Shown: piece after piece, positions 21,240-33,637 of the stretch
How the letters are laid out: every line of letters starts with the position of its first letter
Position numbering within the stretch: position 1 is the first letter of the stretch
Made by a program: the position numbers and the translations under genes
Notes under the pieces: model-generated
What the model was told of the DNA's origin: nothing
Database searches by the model: none
The model's input: the letters and a program-made list of their open reading frames with translations, nothing else
Source: Arcuatula senhousia
Taxonomy: Eukaryota; Mollusca; Bivalvia; Mytilida; Mytilidae
Direction of reading: 5' to 3'
DNA: 64,000 nucleotides
Assembly (NCBI GenBank): GCA_963971305.1
Contig: OZ020303.1
Location: 31,236,106 to 31,300,105 of the forward strand

Positions 21240-23278
21240 GGTGATAGTTGATTGTCCATTGGTCAAATTCCGGAAAAAGGCGTCTGTCTATCAAATTGTA
21301 TGAATGAAGTACTTATATTTGCTCCGCCTACATTAAAAAAAAATTCTCACGGTAAATTGTTTGATTTTGACTTTATAAAACACATTTTTGATCGTAGCCG
21401 TGTTAACATTAAAGAGAATAAGTGATTAATATAAATTCATTTCAAGTCAGTATACAAACCGAGCAAAACTTATGTGCAGAAAATGTGAATTTTTAATTTT
21501 GCTCTTTTAAATTAATTTCTGCATTTTTCAACCTTCCGCATTTTCGCGTTAACGGATAAGGAAAGCACGATTGTCAAGTGGACAGCTGCTGACACGAGAT
21601 GGTATTTTTTATTGTGTGAATTTTGAATTTTTATTTTTTTTTTACGTCAATTACATTTCGTCAAAGCTTGTCATTGGCACGAGATTTAATACATATCTTT
21701 TTTTCTAGAAGCTTTATACTTATTTTGTATTTAAAAGGAAATAGAATTACTGTTCAAATTGTTGTATCATGTACGTTCTTTTCCTCCACTTATTCCTCCT
21801 TTTCAAGCATTTTTTCCAGCTTTTGTTCTCTTCATGTCTACAGTATCATGTAAAATTACGGTATTTTTGCTTAAAATTTCCAGGATTAAAACCCCAATAA
21901 TACGTAAACTTTTACAGAGCTTTTTTTTTCCCGAATGCTGAGAAAATAAAACACATTTTTTCTCTCATTTAAGTGTTCCTAATTTGTTATGAAAAATTGC
22001 AGCATATCAAAAAGACAATAAAAAAAATTAACAAGCACAAAAATTATATATCTATTTGAGAGCAATTCATTCTCTAGTGAATTGTACACACTCGCTCGGC
22101 ACGGGTATTTCTAAAGTATAGGATAAAAAACGTTGAACCCCAAAGATGGAAAAAGAAATACAAGGCAGTTTCATGTATTTGGTGATATCTTGAAAATTAA
22201 TGGTAGCCATACTTCACATGTTCATTCTACCTCGTGAGATCATCAGATTTATTCTTGAATGAATGTCTTCCGACAAAACACCGTTGTAAAAGACTCGTTA
22301 CAAATAAATTTCTAATAAGAAATTGGAAGTTTGTGCTTTGATTTACTGCGTTCTGAAAAAGCAAGAGAAGCCTTGATGGTATACTATTTTACATTAAATT
22401 ACAAAAAAGTCAAACTAAAAGTTTATTAAAGCTTCCATTTTCTTTATGAAAACACCTACTACAGTCATGAAGCTACATGGCTTGTCTATATGTGGATTTC
22501 TATTAGTGTCATTTAATTTCTGTGGTTTTCACTTGATTTCTATATTCAAGAAATCCAGTTTTATTTGCTCTTCAGATATTTGCTAATCTTAGATTTCTTT
22601 TTAATAAACTTTTTTGTTTATTTTAAAATCATGCACATGCAGGCCAGTAGAATAGGACTATTGCTGACTCCTGGTTTGGAGTTTGCATAAAATTATGACG
22701 TCTATAAAGTTCAAGATATTTAACTTAAACAGATAAAGTAGAAAATAATAAGAAAACAAATGTAACCCATCCCCATCTACATTATAATCACGCAGAAAAA
22801 AAAAGTATTTTCATTAAAAATATTTTATTGAAGAATTTTATTTTGTCGCTGCATTGTGCAAAAAAATAGCCAGCGACATATCTACATACTCACTTTAAGT
22901 ATAATATAGAATCAGACTTATCAGACCTGTAAAAGTAAAGATAAACTCGGCATGAATTGGTGGTCTTAAGTCATTTATTTAACTATAAGTGTCTTGAAGT
23001 TAAAAAAAAAAAGAAAACTAAAACCGAGGTAAAGCTGTAAAAACCTCGAGAACAGATCCATAGCCGTGCAATTGCATTTAGACCGAATCCCCGCAATATA
23101 TTGTGTTCAGGAACATCAAGAACTTCGCCATAGTTTTTTTTTCTGGTGAGTCATACTATCTGACCGTTTCATTGTGAAAATCAAGATACAACAAGACGGC
23201 ACTGGTGGTTGACGTCAGATAGCTGTCAATGGTCAATAAACAAAACCTTATTAACACTAATATTATATTTGCACATCT
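21240..23278. other. No gene recognised upstream of the P450
   Basis: AT-rich DNA without repeat ends or domains I can recognise. The open frames near 21623-21941 are T-rich and low complexity. Confidence 0.5.
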
Positions 23279-23290
23279 TCGGTTTTAGGT

Positions 23291-23811
23291 TAGTTAGTTA
23301 GTTAGTTAGTTATTGCTTTACTCCCAAGCAGTACGATTTCGGCTATATCCGGGAGATGAACATGAAAGTGGTGATACAATGAACATGAAATGATGATGAA
23401 GTGGAGAAAATGGGGATACAAGGCCAATCGGGTAGGAGATTTTTGACTGCCACTAGAAAAAGGAGTGATGGGTAGGGACGGGAAATTTAGCCTCCTGCAT
23501 GGGGATCCTACGGGTCCTACTCTTACCGAGACCTGCAGCAGGGTTCTTTAACGTGCGAGGAACGTGACATTTTTCCCAACACGGTGCACGACTATGGTTT
23601 GCGGTCAGGTTTTCCGCATTATCGCCTGACGACCCCGCATCTCTCGATGTCAGGGCTGCCCCATTCAACCACCTGGGGCACACATCCCAGTCGCTTTGTG
23701 GGCAAAGCGGCCTGACCCGATGTCAGGTTTCTGAGCGCTCTTAAGTGGACTTTTACCGACAAGCTTAGCGCTGCCGCAGGCCTATTCACCACCCGGAACC
23801 CGCACGGGTGA
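23291..23811 (-). mobile_element. SINE-B copy, full length
   Basis: The tail (TTAG)n is at 23291 and the head CCCGGAACCCGCACGGG at 23811. A perfect 12-bp target duplication, TCGGTTTTAGGT, lies at 23279-23290 and 23812-23823. It is about 521 bp with all SINE-B landmarks and is close in sequence to 55756-56273, so it is a young copy. The 76-residue frame is a shadow. Confidence 0.92.
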
Positions 23812-24132
23812 TCGGTTTTAGGTAAAAGGGCACAAATAACATTCCAACAATTATACTATATTTGAGAAACAGGGTTTGTTTTTTTGTTTTTTTTTTTTGT
23901 CATTAACATTCAATCACAATCTAACATGATCTTGTGTTGCCTGCTTTTTAGTATTTTTGTATCGGTTTTGCTTTGTTTGTTTATTTGTCTTTTTTTTCAT
24001 CATTGAAACGACAAACGGTTTGTGGGTTGTTACTATTTCCAACACATGGATATCATCATTTTTGTCATGATATCTTGTGATTCTAATAAATTAAAAGTGT
24101 GTATTTGTAAGTCATCGACTCGGCTAGAGGAT

Positions 24133-24206
24133 TAAATCTTTAGCTCATTTGGTAATGGGGTGGCTTGTCACGGGGGCAACTCGGGTTCGATCCCTGCATG
24201 GTGACG
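24133..24206 (+). repeat. tRNA-like sequence (tRNA-derived repeat head or tRNA pseudogene)
   Basis: TTTAGCTCATTTGGTAATGG fits a pol III A box. CGGGTTCGATCCC, about 35 bp later, fits a B box and T arm. Between them GCTTGTCACGG recalls an Asp (GTC) anticodon region, but the anticodon and acceptor stems do not pair, so this is not a functional tRNA. The sequence following (CAGCAACGCAAGAACAGTTT) resembles 31873-31895 (CGCAACTCAAGAACAGAGTT). A dispersed tRNA-derived SINE is therefore the better guess. Confidence 0.45.
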
Positions 24207-24299
24207 GTATTATAGAGTTGACCATGCTCTCTAGTTACACGTTAATCAGCAACGCAAGAACAGTTTAACTCATGATTAAATAACATGTTTAGCAATAGC

Positions 24300-27200
24300 T
24301 TAAATGTAAAACAAAATCAACTTTCTCAATTTAAAAAGCAAAATTAAAAAACTGAACGTTTATTTTAGGTAAAGGAAACTCTCCATTGGGTCAATATGTT
24401 ACTCTGCGAGTATCTAATGTACTTTCGTTTATGACTCTGCAAGTCATTGTAAATTTCTCGAAGATAACCCCCGCAAAGAACGAATTTCTTGTTTAACACC
24501 GACGGTGTTAATACCCCCCGTAGACCCAACAGGTAAGACTATAATATATTGATGTAATATCTCAAAGGAGAGTAGGACGTCTGGCGATGTCGAATCTATC
24601 TTTATTTCTCAAAACACGGAAGCCGGAAAATTCAACAACTGTCGTGACTCTTTTGGTAAATTAATAAAACAAAGAACTGATGCCATGATTTCCTAGACGG
24701 ACCATCAAATATGACCTAATCATGTTGTTTACCAAAATTAGATCATTCATTCAAAAAACTTTAAACGACTCTCAGTTAAATTGTTATCGTATAGTCAACA
24801 TTGAAAGTAGTTCAATGATCCTTTTGTAAGTATTTACAATGCGGAAACGTCGTGTGTAAGATGTTTTTGAACATTATTCTATACATAAGTTTTATATGTG
24901 GGACGAATATTTTTTGTCCTGCTATATTGGCTAACCTTGATTATTCATGCCTTTAATCAATCATCAAGACGGTCAATCCTCGAGTGAGGGGGAGAGAGAT
25001 ACAGTTACTGTAGCAAATTATCATTGTTAACGGATTAGAATAAGCAATTTGCATGTAAAGGATTGCAAGGGGCTTATTAGGTAGTTCTCTTTAAAAATAT
25101 TTTATTTGCATGGACCGTTACTCAGCACGTCTTTTGATTAGATTATGCATACATCGATCCTAAAAGATAAATTGTACTTCCGCTCGTACTCCTTGTGGGA
25201 TAAATAAATCGAGGCCTTGTTGATTTTACGGTATTAATAATTAATAATGTATGGGTACGGAATGTATTTTATATGAGAAACGTATCAAGATTAGCAAAAC
25301 TACATGTTCTTTTCTTGGTACTTCGAATAATATACATCTTCAATTAACCCAACAAGTTATGAAAGGGTTTAAGTTGTTCAGAATTTGGAACTATTTGAAC
25401 TCACATGAAGTTCCGTGGACTAAGGGTTATTATTTCACCACATATAGGAATAACTATAGAAATCTTTGATCGTATTAACGTTTAACAATATGAAGAACTT
25501 ATTAAGATTGCAATAAACCATCCTTCGTGTATCTGAACTTGCAGCTACAACTGGATACATTTAAAGTAGCTTGCACCTCCTTCCCACAGCATAAGCTAGC
25601 ATAAAATACTTACTGAAAAAAAGATATTACGCTATAAATGGAAGATATAATAAATCTCGTAAGATTATGGTCAATTTAAAAATCTTTTGGGAAAAACAAA
25701 TAGAGGTAGGTATGCATACGTCTTGAAATAGTTTATTTTCAAAATAACCCCATCTTTAATTGACAGGAACAAAGAAATCAAATTAAAGGTTGTGGCCAAC
25801 CATTTCCTCAAAACATAAATATTTAACTACTATATACATATTTTTATTTAAACAACCATTCATCAATAATGCTCATAAATCTACTTCCAGATAAACAATC
25901 ATCATATAATGTTACAATTTTAATCTTTATTATAAATATTTTGTTTCTAAATATACAGTTATTAAGGATAAAAGAAGATTAAATAATTAGGTCGATGTAT
26001 TAAAAAGACCTTTTTGTTTTACTAGGATATGAATGATGATAAAACAGGACTTCCTGAATTGTTTATAATAGCTATCCTTATTTGCACAAACCTATTTACT
26101 TTAGCGGGTGATTTTACCCTAATACACACCAAAAAGGAAAAGATGAATGAAATACGGATATTTAAAATGATAACCATTGAATAATAAAGTGTTTAAATTT
26201 ACACAAATAGCATTTAGGTCAAGACACATTGCGTAACAAAAAGGACATCAACATACAATTATGCAAATATTGGGTTTATTAAAAAAAAAAATAAACAAAA
26301 TTACATAAAAAATATTAATAAGAACTAGAAAATAGCATATTTAGGTCCGAGTGATTTCTATAACACCATGTAGATGTACATGTAGATGAACTTTAAAAAT
26401 GACTATGGTATCTTTTACTAAAAGTAAAGATCAAGTATAAAGGTTTACTGAGAAATTATTATTTCTTTTTTTTTTTGCATTTCTCCGTCATATTGTCGAG
26501 TTTTTATCTCTTAAGGGTCTCGTTAAGATCACCCATTATTTCTTAAATTTCCTGCCAGTAACCGTTCGTATACACTGATATTTCGGGATTTTCAAAGACA
26601 TTTGGTCTTTAGTACAGATGTACCACAAAACATCACTAAATCACGTTGATTACAGCATTTACATGTAAAATAGTGCGCCTTACTGATATACCAGTTTTTA
26701 CGACAAATAGATTTTTCCCCCAGAAAAAAAAATACAAAACGATTTTTTTTTCGTTTAAAATAATAATTAGACCTAAAAGATGCATTTAGAATTAACGTAC
26801 AACTAACCCGCGGTATTGGGCTAATCCGGACCAATTTTTTATCGGGAAAGATGAGCCTACTGTGAAGGAGTTTGCGATCGTTTATACAACATGTAGAACA
26901 CTTGTAGAAAACAATCGTCATGCAGATGCACGACCAATTAATTTGATTTTCAAATCGTTAAACTTGTTTATTATATATTATTTATTTACATCATATAACT
27001 GTATTTTCATAGCGATTGAAACTAGATACCAGGGAGATGATAGCCATCTCCAAGGGCCCCGCTGGTAAAAAAAAATGCGGCACGAAACTCAAACTTGATC
27101 TGTAACTCATCAAGGTAAACTCACATACTAAAAATCAGTTCATTAACTATAAGCGTTTAGAAAAAAAAAAGTGCGGAAAACTGAAATTTTAGTGAATTTT

Positions 27201-28205
27201 CAAAGTTCAAAGGGCCATAACTCCCATAAAAATTTGTGGACCAGCACGAAACTCAAACTTGATCTGTAACCTTATTATTGACCTCAATTAATTCAAACAT
27301 TCACTTAACAAGCACCTTGCAATAGAAACTTGCCTATGTTATAAATGTAAAAATGCTACGGTTATTTTGACAAAAATGTGAAAAAAATATTCTACATTGA
27401 GCTTTATGTTTAAAACGATAATTAAATGGAAATATTTATTTTGTATCTTTTAAATCAATAGACCCGCGATGATGCTTTTCTTTCTTAAGTGTTTCCTCAT
27501 ACTTAATGAATAGCGACAATTTTCGGTTACATATTTGATATAAAATGCTTCCGCTGTAAACAATAATACAACGTATTTTTCTACTCGAGTAAGTTACTAG
27601 TATATATGCCCATATATGGTTTGATAAGTTAACCCGCTTATTGGATAGGCAGATCACACTTTTCCTATCATTCACAATCAATTTCCATGATTTTAGTTAT
27701 GAACAGATGCTATGTGTCACTAATATATTGAAATACTTATTGCGCTTCCTTCATTCATAATTCTTCGATTTTGTCATTGATGAAAATTGGAAAATAATTA
27801 CCAAAGACTCTCTCTTGTCACGATCTAAAGGTGACAAAACATAGGGATTGAAGCTGAGCAATGTAAGAAGTGGACAATCATATGAAAAATATATATATAT
27901 ATAAATGTTAATGGTTAAAATAGAAAATAAATTGCAAAAAACGGAGCAATAATAATCTAAACGGTTCTTATATTATGCATGCATTTAGGAAACATTATGT
28001 CAATAAGGACATCAAAGATTTTTTTTCGAGTTATCTCATTCAATTAGTATTTCTATTTTACGTGAACAGAATCGCAGTCCAAGCTGATTGTGACATTATT
28101 GTACAATTCAATTATTACTATAGATAAGCTAAAAATGTTAAACCCGATCGCAGGTTTCGATAAGAGCGTGAACCCGTAAGATTCCTTGCAATATGTTTAA
28201 TTGCC
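24300..28205. other. AT-rich stretch, no gene recognised
   Basis: I see no domain-bearing frame. It contains two short repeats: 26826-26870 (resembling 4092-4135), and a two-unit repeat at 27074-27270 sharing GGCACGAAACTCAAACTTGA. There is an (AT)n run near 27890. Confidence 0.5.
27074..27275. repeat. Two-unit tandem repeat (~165 bp)
   Basis: CACGAAACTCAAACTTGATC followed by TGTAAC occurs near 27079 and again near 27245. Between them lies AAAGGGCCATAACTCCCAT, a phrase shared with the array at 58660-59300. It is probably a fragment of the same hairpin-element superfamily. Confidence 0.55.
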
Positions 28206-28211
28206 AATCTT

Positions 28212-28652
28212 GCTTTTACCCCCCTTTTCTAATGGCAGCTAAATTTCGGTTCTCCGATTGTCCCCATGTCTTCCAATTAATTATCATTTCATGTTTATGT
28301 TATCACCCCATTCAGGTAAATCTCCCTGAGATATAGACGATCGAATTCGTGTTGCTTGAAAGTGAGTGAGTGAGTGAGTTGGTGTTTTACGCCCGTGCAA
28401 CGCTATATAGGTTATTTACAGGCGATGAACATGAAAAGGATGATAAAATGAACATGAAATGATGATGATAAATGAAAATGGGGTATGATGGGAAACAAAG
28501 GACCGGTAAATTTTGAAGAACCACAGGAAAAGGGGAGAGGCGGGTAGGGGCAGAAAATTTAGCCTATGTGGTGCACTATTTGGCGGTCCACAAAGGGGTC
28601 TTTTACGTGCATGGAGCGTGTTGCTTGAGAGTACAGCAGTAACTAACTTAAT
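28212..28652 (+). mobile_element. Old SINE-B 3' part, interrupted by a SINE-A
   Basis: 28212-28359 carries the SINE-B 3' region (GGCAGCTAAATTTCGGTTCT .. CTCCCTGAGATATAGACGAT .. GTGTTGCTTGA). 28617-28652 resumes with GTGTTGCTTGAGAGTA and the tail AGCAGTAACTAACTTAA. The head half is missing. Confidence 0.75.
28360..28616 (-). mobile_element. SINE-A copy, head-truncated, in the tail of a SINE-B
   Basis: It runs from the (GTGA)n tail through TTTTACGTGCATGGAG, where it stops, so the 5' half is missing, as in abortive reverse transcription. CGTGTTGCTTGA flanks it on both sides (28348-28359 and 28617-28628), a perfect 12-bp target duplication made of SINE-B sequence. Confidence 0.9.
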
Positions 28653-28768
28653 AAGTTTATTTTGATGCTTTGACCTCTGATCATGTTGAAGACTGCTGGC
28701 CGTTTTCCATTGTGATTTTTTAAATTGCCGTTACCTTAATGTTGGTTGTGTCGCGTACACTTATTCCA
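28646..28768 (-). repeat. Dispersed repeat H, reverse copy
   Basis: The reverse complement begins GTGTACGCGACACA and continues through GCAATTTAAAAAATCACAAT and GGCCAGCAGTCTTCAAC. It matches 43320-43442, 53566-53765 and 62199-62392. It follows directly after the SINE-B tail. Function and class are unknown. Confidence 0.55.
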
Positions 28769-28769
28769 C

Positions 28770-30985
28770 ACCTCTTTATCGTCTATTAGTGCTAATATGG
28801 TCAATTTTATTCTTATTCTTTTTCCTACAGTTGGTGTCCAGATTAAAAAAAAATCATTACTGTTTTTTTTTCAAAAGAGGCCGCCACCCTCTAGCCGGCT
28901 ATGCAATTGTTTACAAGCCAGAGTAGATGTAGGCAAGCCTATGACCCAATTTAACAAATAATATTTACACACAGGGCTAATTGTTCATAATGATCGACAT
29001 TTATCTTTGATTCGTTTCAGAATTCTGGATATTGTTCTTTGACGTCATATTTTACATTATCTCAACAGTTACAAAATGTAACGTTTACTATGCTTTCGAA
29101 AATAATTTATTAAGTTTCATAGACATGTGTTACAGTGTATATAACTTGGAATGCTAGGAGGAAATAACGCTAGTACCATTCAAACAAGTTCTCCGAAGAA
29201 CATCTGATTCTTATGGAATAGTCCAATGAAAAGGACCGGAAACTAAACTCTTTTAATTACCAGCTGATAGTCAATTTACGTCAAACCAATATTGAATATT
29301 GTCAACAAAATTAGTTCTTTTGGGTTATCTAGAATCGGTAGCGAAAATATGGCCAAAACACGCAATATTATAATAAGTGACATCTTCTTTTTCGAGACAT
29401 TTCAATAGGACAATTAGCCTAAAAATTATATTTTGGTTTTATATTTCCGTAAAAGTAGTAACTCCCTTTTAATCTTTAACAACCTTGCTTTATTTTTAAA
29501 TGCAACAAAATGTACAAATAATAAAATACAATCTGATAATAACGTAAACTTTCGCCCAATATTCCTAATTTACTTAAGTGGTTCAAGGCATAATATTTAG
29601 AGTAACACCATACAGCCAATGTAATGAAAACGGTAAACATAATTAAACACGAAACAATTTACTAAATTCAAATATGATGTCCACCACAAGTCAAGAGTGT
29701 CTGAACACGTTAATTAGGTTTAACTTTTGTTTCAATCACTCCCTTTTGGAATCTGAGAGGTGTTTTTAACTTTTGATTAAAAGTCTTATAAATCTATGTA
29801 TTGACTATTGTTGGTTAAATATATGTGTAAATAAATGTAAAAACTAAATTACAAAACATGAATACTCAATCACAAATGTCCAACGGGTGTGCTATAGCAA
29901 GCATGAACTCTCGTTTCGATTTTAATTCGTGTTCTTGCTTTCTTTTTCAGTTGTTTTTGTGTTTTTATTATGTCTGTTTGTTCGTGCTGGTCTTTTTTGT
30001 CTTTACTTGTTTTGTTTTTGCCCTTCTAGACTTCTAAAATTTGACCGCTCCTTTATTACCTCTTTGCTGTTTCTTCCAAAAAGAAAAGCAAAAACTAGAC
30101 ATTTTCGGAAAAATGAAAGATTACAATGGTCCTGACTTGTTAAAGGCATTTTAAAAGAAAGTGTGGGTTAAACCGTGTTTTATGGTGCAAAAACCTCCCA
30201 CATCCAGTCGTAACCAAAAAAAAAAAAAAAAATCAAACAAACAAACCAAAAAAACCACAGCAATAAAACCCAATAAGAAAATTGAGATAATAATCTCAGT
30301 TCAACGATATCAAACATATTAAATTGAACCAAAAAATGATTTGTAACAATGGTCAGTCCAAGTACTATGCAAAAGCCATTAAAATGGAGATTAGGCGATG
30401 GGTCACATTACTACTTGTTTTTGAAATATAAACATACTTTTTCTTGTACTGGGTTTAACATTTTAAATCTAGGTTGTCACTGGCAAGGATAATCTTTACT
30501 GTCACACCTATACATCATGTACATAGAGGAAAACTCGCTTAATCCGATTTAAAGCATAAAACACCTCATAAATAGTGAATAAGCGTATTTTTAGTATACA
30601 AAATAGAACTTATCTGGTGTTGCGCAATATACATGCAGTAACTAAACAAATGAGCGAGTCCCTGTCTTTAAATATATAAGTTTATCTTTAATGCTTACTT
30701 TCATACCAGTTTTTATACAAAAAGGCGGGGCTCGATTAACAAAAGAGTAGGTCGAAGCTGTGCTTAGCTGATTGAAAAGTCCAATACCGTAATGTAAGGT
30801 CGCTTTGTTTCTAAAATATATGACCAGGTGATTAACTGGGGTTGCCTTTCAATTATTTAAGCTTGGGTCGTCGGCCATGTTCCAATGAGTTGTCGGAGAA
30901 TGACCGATTCCTTGTTTGCTAAAAAACTTTGCTAAATGCTTTGCTGTGCAAAAAAGCCTTGGCACAGCCGGTATAGACTTATCAT
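28770..30985. other. No gene recognised
   Basis: AT-rich DNA with a poly-A run near 30219-30232. The open frame at 29929-30135 is T-rich and leucine/phenylalanine-biased, with no domain. I see no repeat termini. Confidence 0.5.
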
Positions 30986-30989
30986 AAAT

Positions 30990-31325
30990 AGTTATTGCTT
31001 TCCTCTAAAGCAGCGTGGTATCGACTGAATTGGATGATAATGAGAGGGGGGTGACAAAATAAACAGGAAATGATAAAGTAGTGAAAAGTGGAATGACGAC
31101 TAGGCTAATCGGGGAAACGAGTTTTGACTGCAACTTGAAAAAGGATGGATAGATTGGACATTTCAATGGACCCTTCTCTTACCGAAACCTTCAGCATTGC
31201 TCTTTCAAGTGAAATTTTTAGAACGCGATGCCCGACAGTGGTGTGCGGTCAGTATTTCTTCTTATGGCCTGACACCTCTGGCATTCCAGATGACAGGGTT
31301 ACCCCATTTCAAAGTCTCTGTGTGG
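30990..31325 (-). mobile_element. Diverged SINE-B-like copy, left half of an inverted pair
   Basis: It runs tail first: TTATTGCTTTCCTCTAAAGC, then AGTTTTGACTGCAACTTGAA, TTACCGAAACCTTCAGC and GTGTGCGGTCAG. Its head meets the head of the next copy near 31325. It is strongly diverged from the young SINE-B copies. The 78-residue frame at 31145-31381 spans the junction and is not a gene. Confidence 0.65.
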
Positions 31326-31775
31326 CCAAAAGTTCCAAAAGATTGTCGGTAAATGTCAACATGAGAGCGCTCAGAACCTGACACGTAGGGTCAGGCCGAC
31401 TTGCCCAATGAGTGACTGCGATGTTTTCATGTTCCACAGGTGGTTACATTGGGTAACTTTGTCAAAATAAATACCAGGGTCGTCAGGATATATTGCGAAA
31501 AACCTGAGCGCTAGCCATATTTGTGTAATTTTAGAGAAGATGTCATTTTCCTCGAAGGTTAAAAAACCCTGCTGAAGATCTCAGTAAGAGATTCCATGCA
31601 GGAGGTAAAATTGCCCAATCCTACAAAATTCTTTTACAGTGGCAGTCAAAACTTTTACTAGAATTATGTCTCCATTCCTCCACTTCATCATTATTTCATG
31701 TTCAATTCATCATCCCTTCCATGATCATCTCTCTGATAATACCAAATGTGTGCTGCTTGGGAGTAAAACATTAAT
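31326..31775 (+). mobile_element. Diverged SINE-B copy, right half of an inverted pair
   Basis: Head to tail on plus: GATTGTCGGTAAATGTCAAC, GAGAGCGCTCAGAACCTGAC, CCAGGGTCGTCAGGATATAT, GGTTAAAAAACCCTGCTG, ending GTGCTGCTTGGGAGTAAAAC. It is head-to-head with 30990-31325, giving an imperfect palindrome of about 780 bp. Confidence 0.75.
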
Positions 31776-31902
31776 TAGATAACCTTGGGCAAAACACACC
31801 AATTCGTTATAACGGTACTGGGTGCTCTTTATTAGATCTGTGCTGGTTAGCTTTGTGGTATAACGGACCCTATTCGCAACTCAAGAACAGAGTTTTAACT
31901 TC

Positions 31903-32392
31903 AGTGAGTGAGTTGGTGTTTACGCCCGTGCAACGCTATATAGGTTATTTACAGGCGATGAACATGAAAATGATGATAAAATGAACACGAAAATGATGAT
32001 TTAATGAACATATGATATGATGATGATGATAAATGAAATATGGGGGTGCGTGGGAAACGAAGGAACGGTAAATTTTGAAGAACCACAAGAAAACGAGAGA
32101 GGTGGGTAGGGGCGGAAAATTTAGCCTATGTGGTGCACTACTTGGCGGTCCACAAAAGGGTCTTTTACGTGCATGAAGCGTGGCACTCTCAACGCACGTT
32201 GGCCCACTATGGTCGTCTATTATAGACCTTACAACCCCCGGGGACGAGTGCCACCCTATTCAGTCACCTAGGGTACACACTTGGTCACTCTGTTGGCGGA
32301 GCACTGACCAGACGTCAGAATCCAAGACCCTTAGTCGCCTCTTACGACAAGCTAGGCTCTGCTGCGGGCCTATTCGCTACCCAGGCCCCGCA
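31903..32392 (-). mobile_element. SINE-A copy
   Basis: From the tail AGTGAGTGAGTTGGTGTTTA to the head TTCGCTACCCAGGCCCCGC. There is a small expansion of ATGAACA..ATGATGA repeats near 31975-32035, and about 30 bp are lost around GGTCGTCTATTATAG. No clear target duplication. The 72-residue frame is a shadow. Confidence 0.85.
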
Positions 32393-32399
32393 CTTTAAG

Positions 32400-33635
32400 A
32401 TGAGAAACAATAATAAAAGCACCATTCGTTTCCTCATGAAGGATTCATAATGTGATTTGTATGTACTTTTTTTCTTTTTAATTACATATTCAATCTTAAA
32501 AAACTACATCTGTTCAGAAATTAAAAAACTCGATTTTCGTAGGCGTATTTAATATAAAACAAAAGAGTATTCGATTATTGTGTTCTTCTAAATTTAAGAT
32601 TTGAAACAGTAAAAAGGAATGTGATTAAAATTATCGTCTTTGTACACTGCTGCTTGTAATGATCTTTAATTAATGAATTCAAGAGACACATTTATCTTTA
32701 TTGGGTTTTAATCTTCTCATCAAAGATTTGCCTATAAACTATTTTACAGTTAATGTTATTCCCAATATAGCTCTTTGACCGCTGCTGACAATTCCAAATT
32801 CTATTTAACACGATCATTGACAAAAACCTATCATTCACATTTATTGTTGCGAGCATGCAACTTAACAATCCAAAAGACAAATATAACATTTTAACTGTCC
32901 CATTGTCTGGACAAATTGTTAAGTAATTGGATAATTACTCACCATCCTCCGCAATCAGTCATCGATCCTCATACTTCTAACTATACAAGAATATTTATTA
33001 ATGATAGTTTTCAAAGGGTCTTTGATTAAATACTTATTTTCAAATATATTGACAAAATAATAAACATAAATAAAATTGGCATTTTGAAGTTTTGTTAGTA
33101 TGCGAATGTTATTTTTTTAACATGACAACACAATGCGAAGTAAACTTGCTCATACCGTAAAGGCTTTCTTTGCTATGAGTAAATTTAGCATGTACTACGA
33201 TAAATTAACTTTAAATGACGATAAAGTATAATTCTCTCATTCAAAGAATTGCGTTGGCGTTATTGATGCTTTTAATCCTATTTAAATAATTGATTGTAAT
33301 TAATACGTTTTATTGAAATTATTACGTCAGAATTTTACTGAAACAAAGGTGTAGTGCAATAGATAGCAAACGGCGAAGAAAAAAATGAGAAAAATCAATC
33401 TGGTATTTGGTCCCTTAAATAGAATATTGCAGAAAACCAAGAAGTCATGAACTCAATATTGTCTAAGTTGTCTACTAATGCTTATTAAAACAAGATATGA
33501 AGAATCGTGCTTACAACTACATGCATGGTCTATATGTAGCGTTCTATATTAACAATGCTTTTCTGGAATCATTATTTAATGGCAAAATTTTCCGATGTTT
33601 GTTACACAAACCCTATACCAATTCATATTGTATAA
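32400..33635. other. No gene recognised
   Basis: AT-rich DNA. The 63-residue minus-strand frame at 32698-32889 has no domain. No repeat ends noted. Confidence 0.5.
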
Positions 33636-33637
33636 GA

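Noticed and set aside
24133..24206. Functional tRNA-Asp
   Set aside because: Anticodon and acceptor stems do not pair; only the promoter boxes are convincing.
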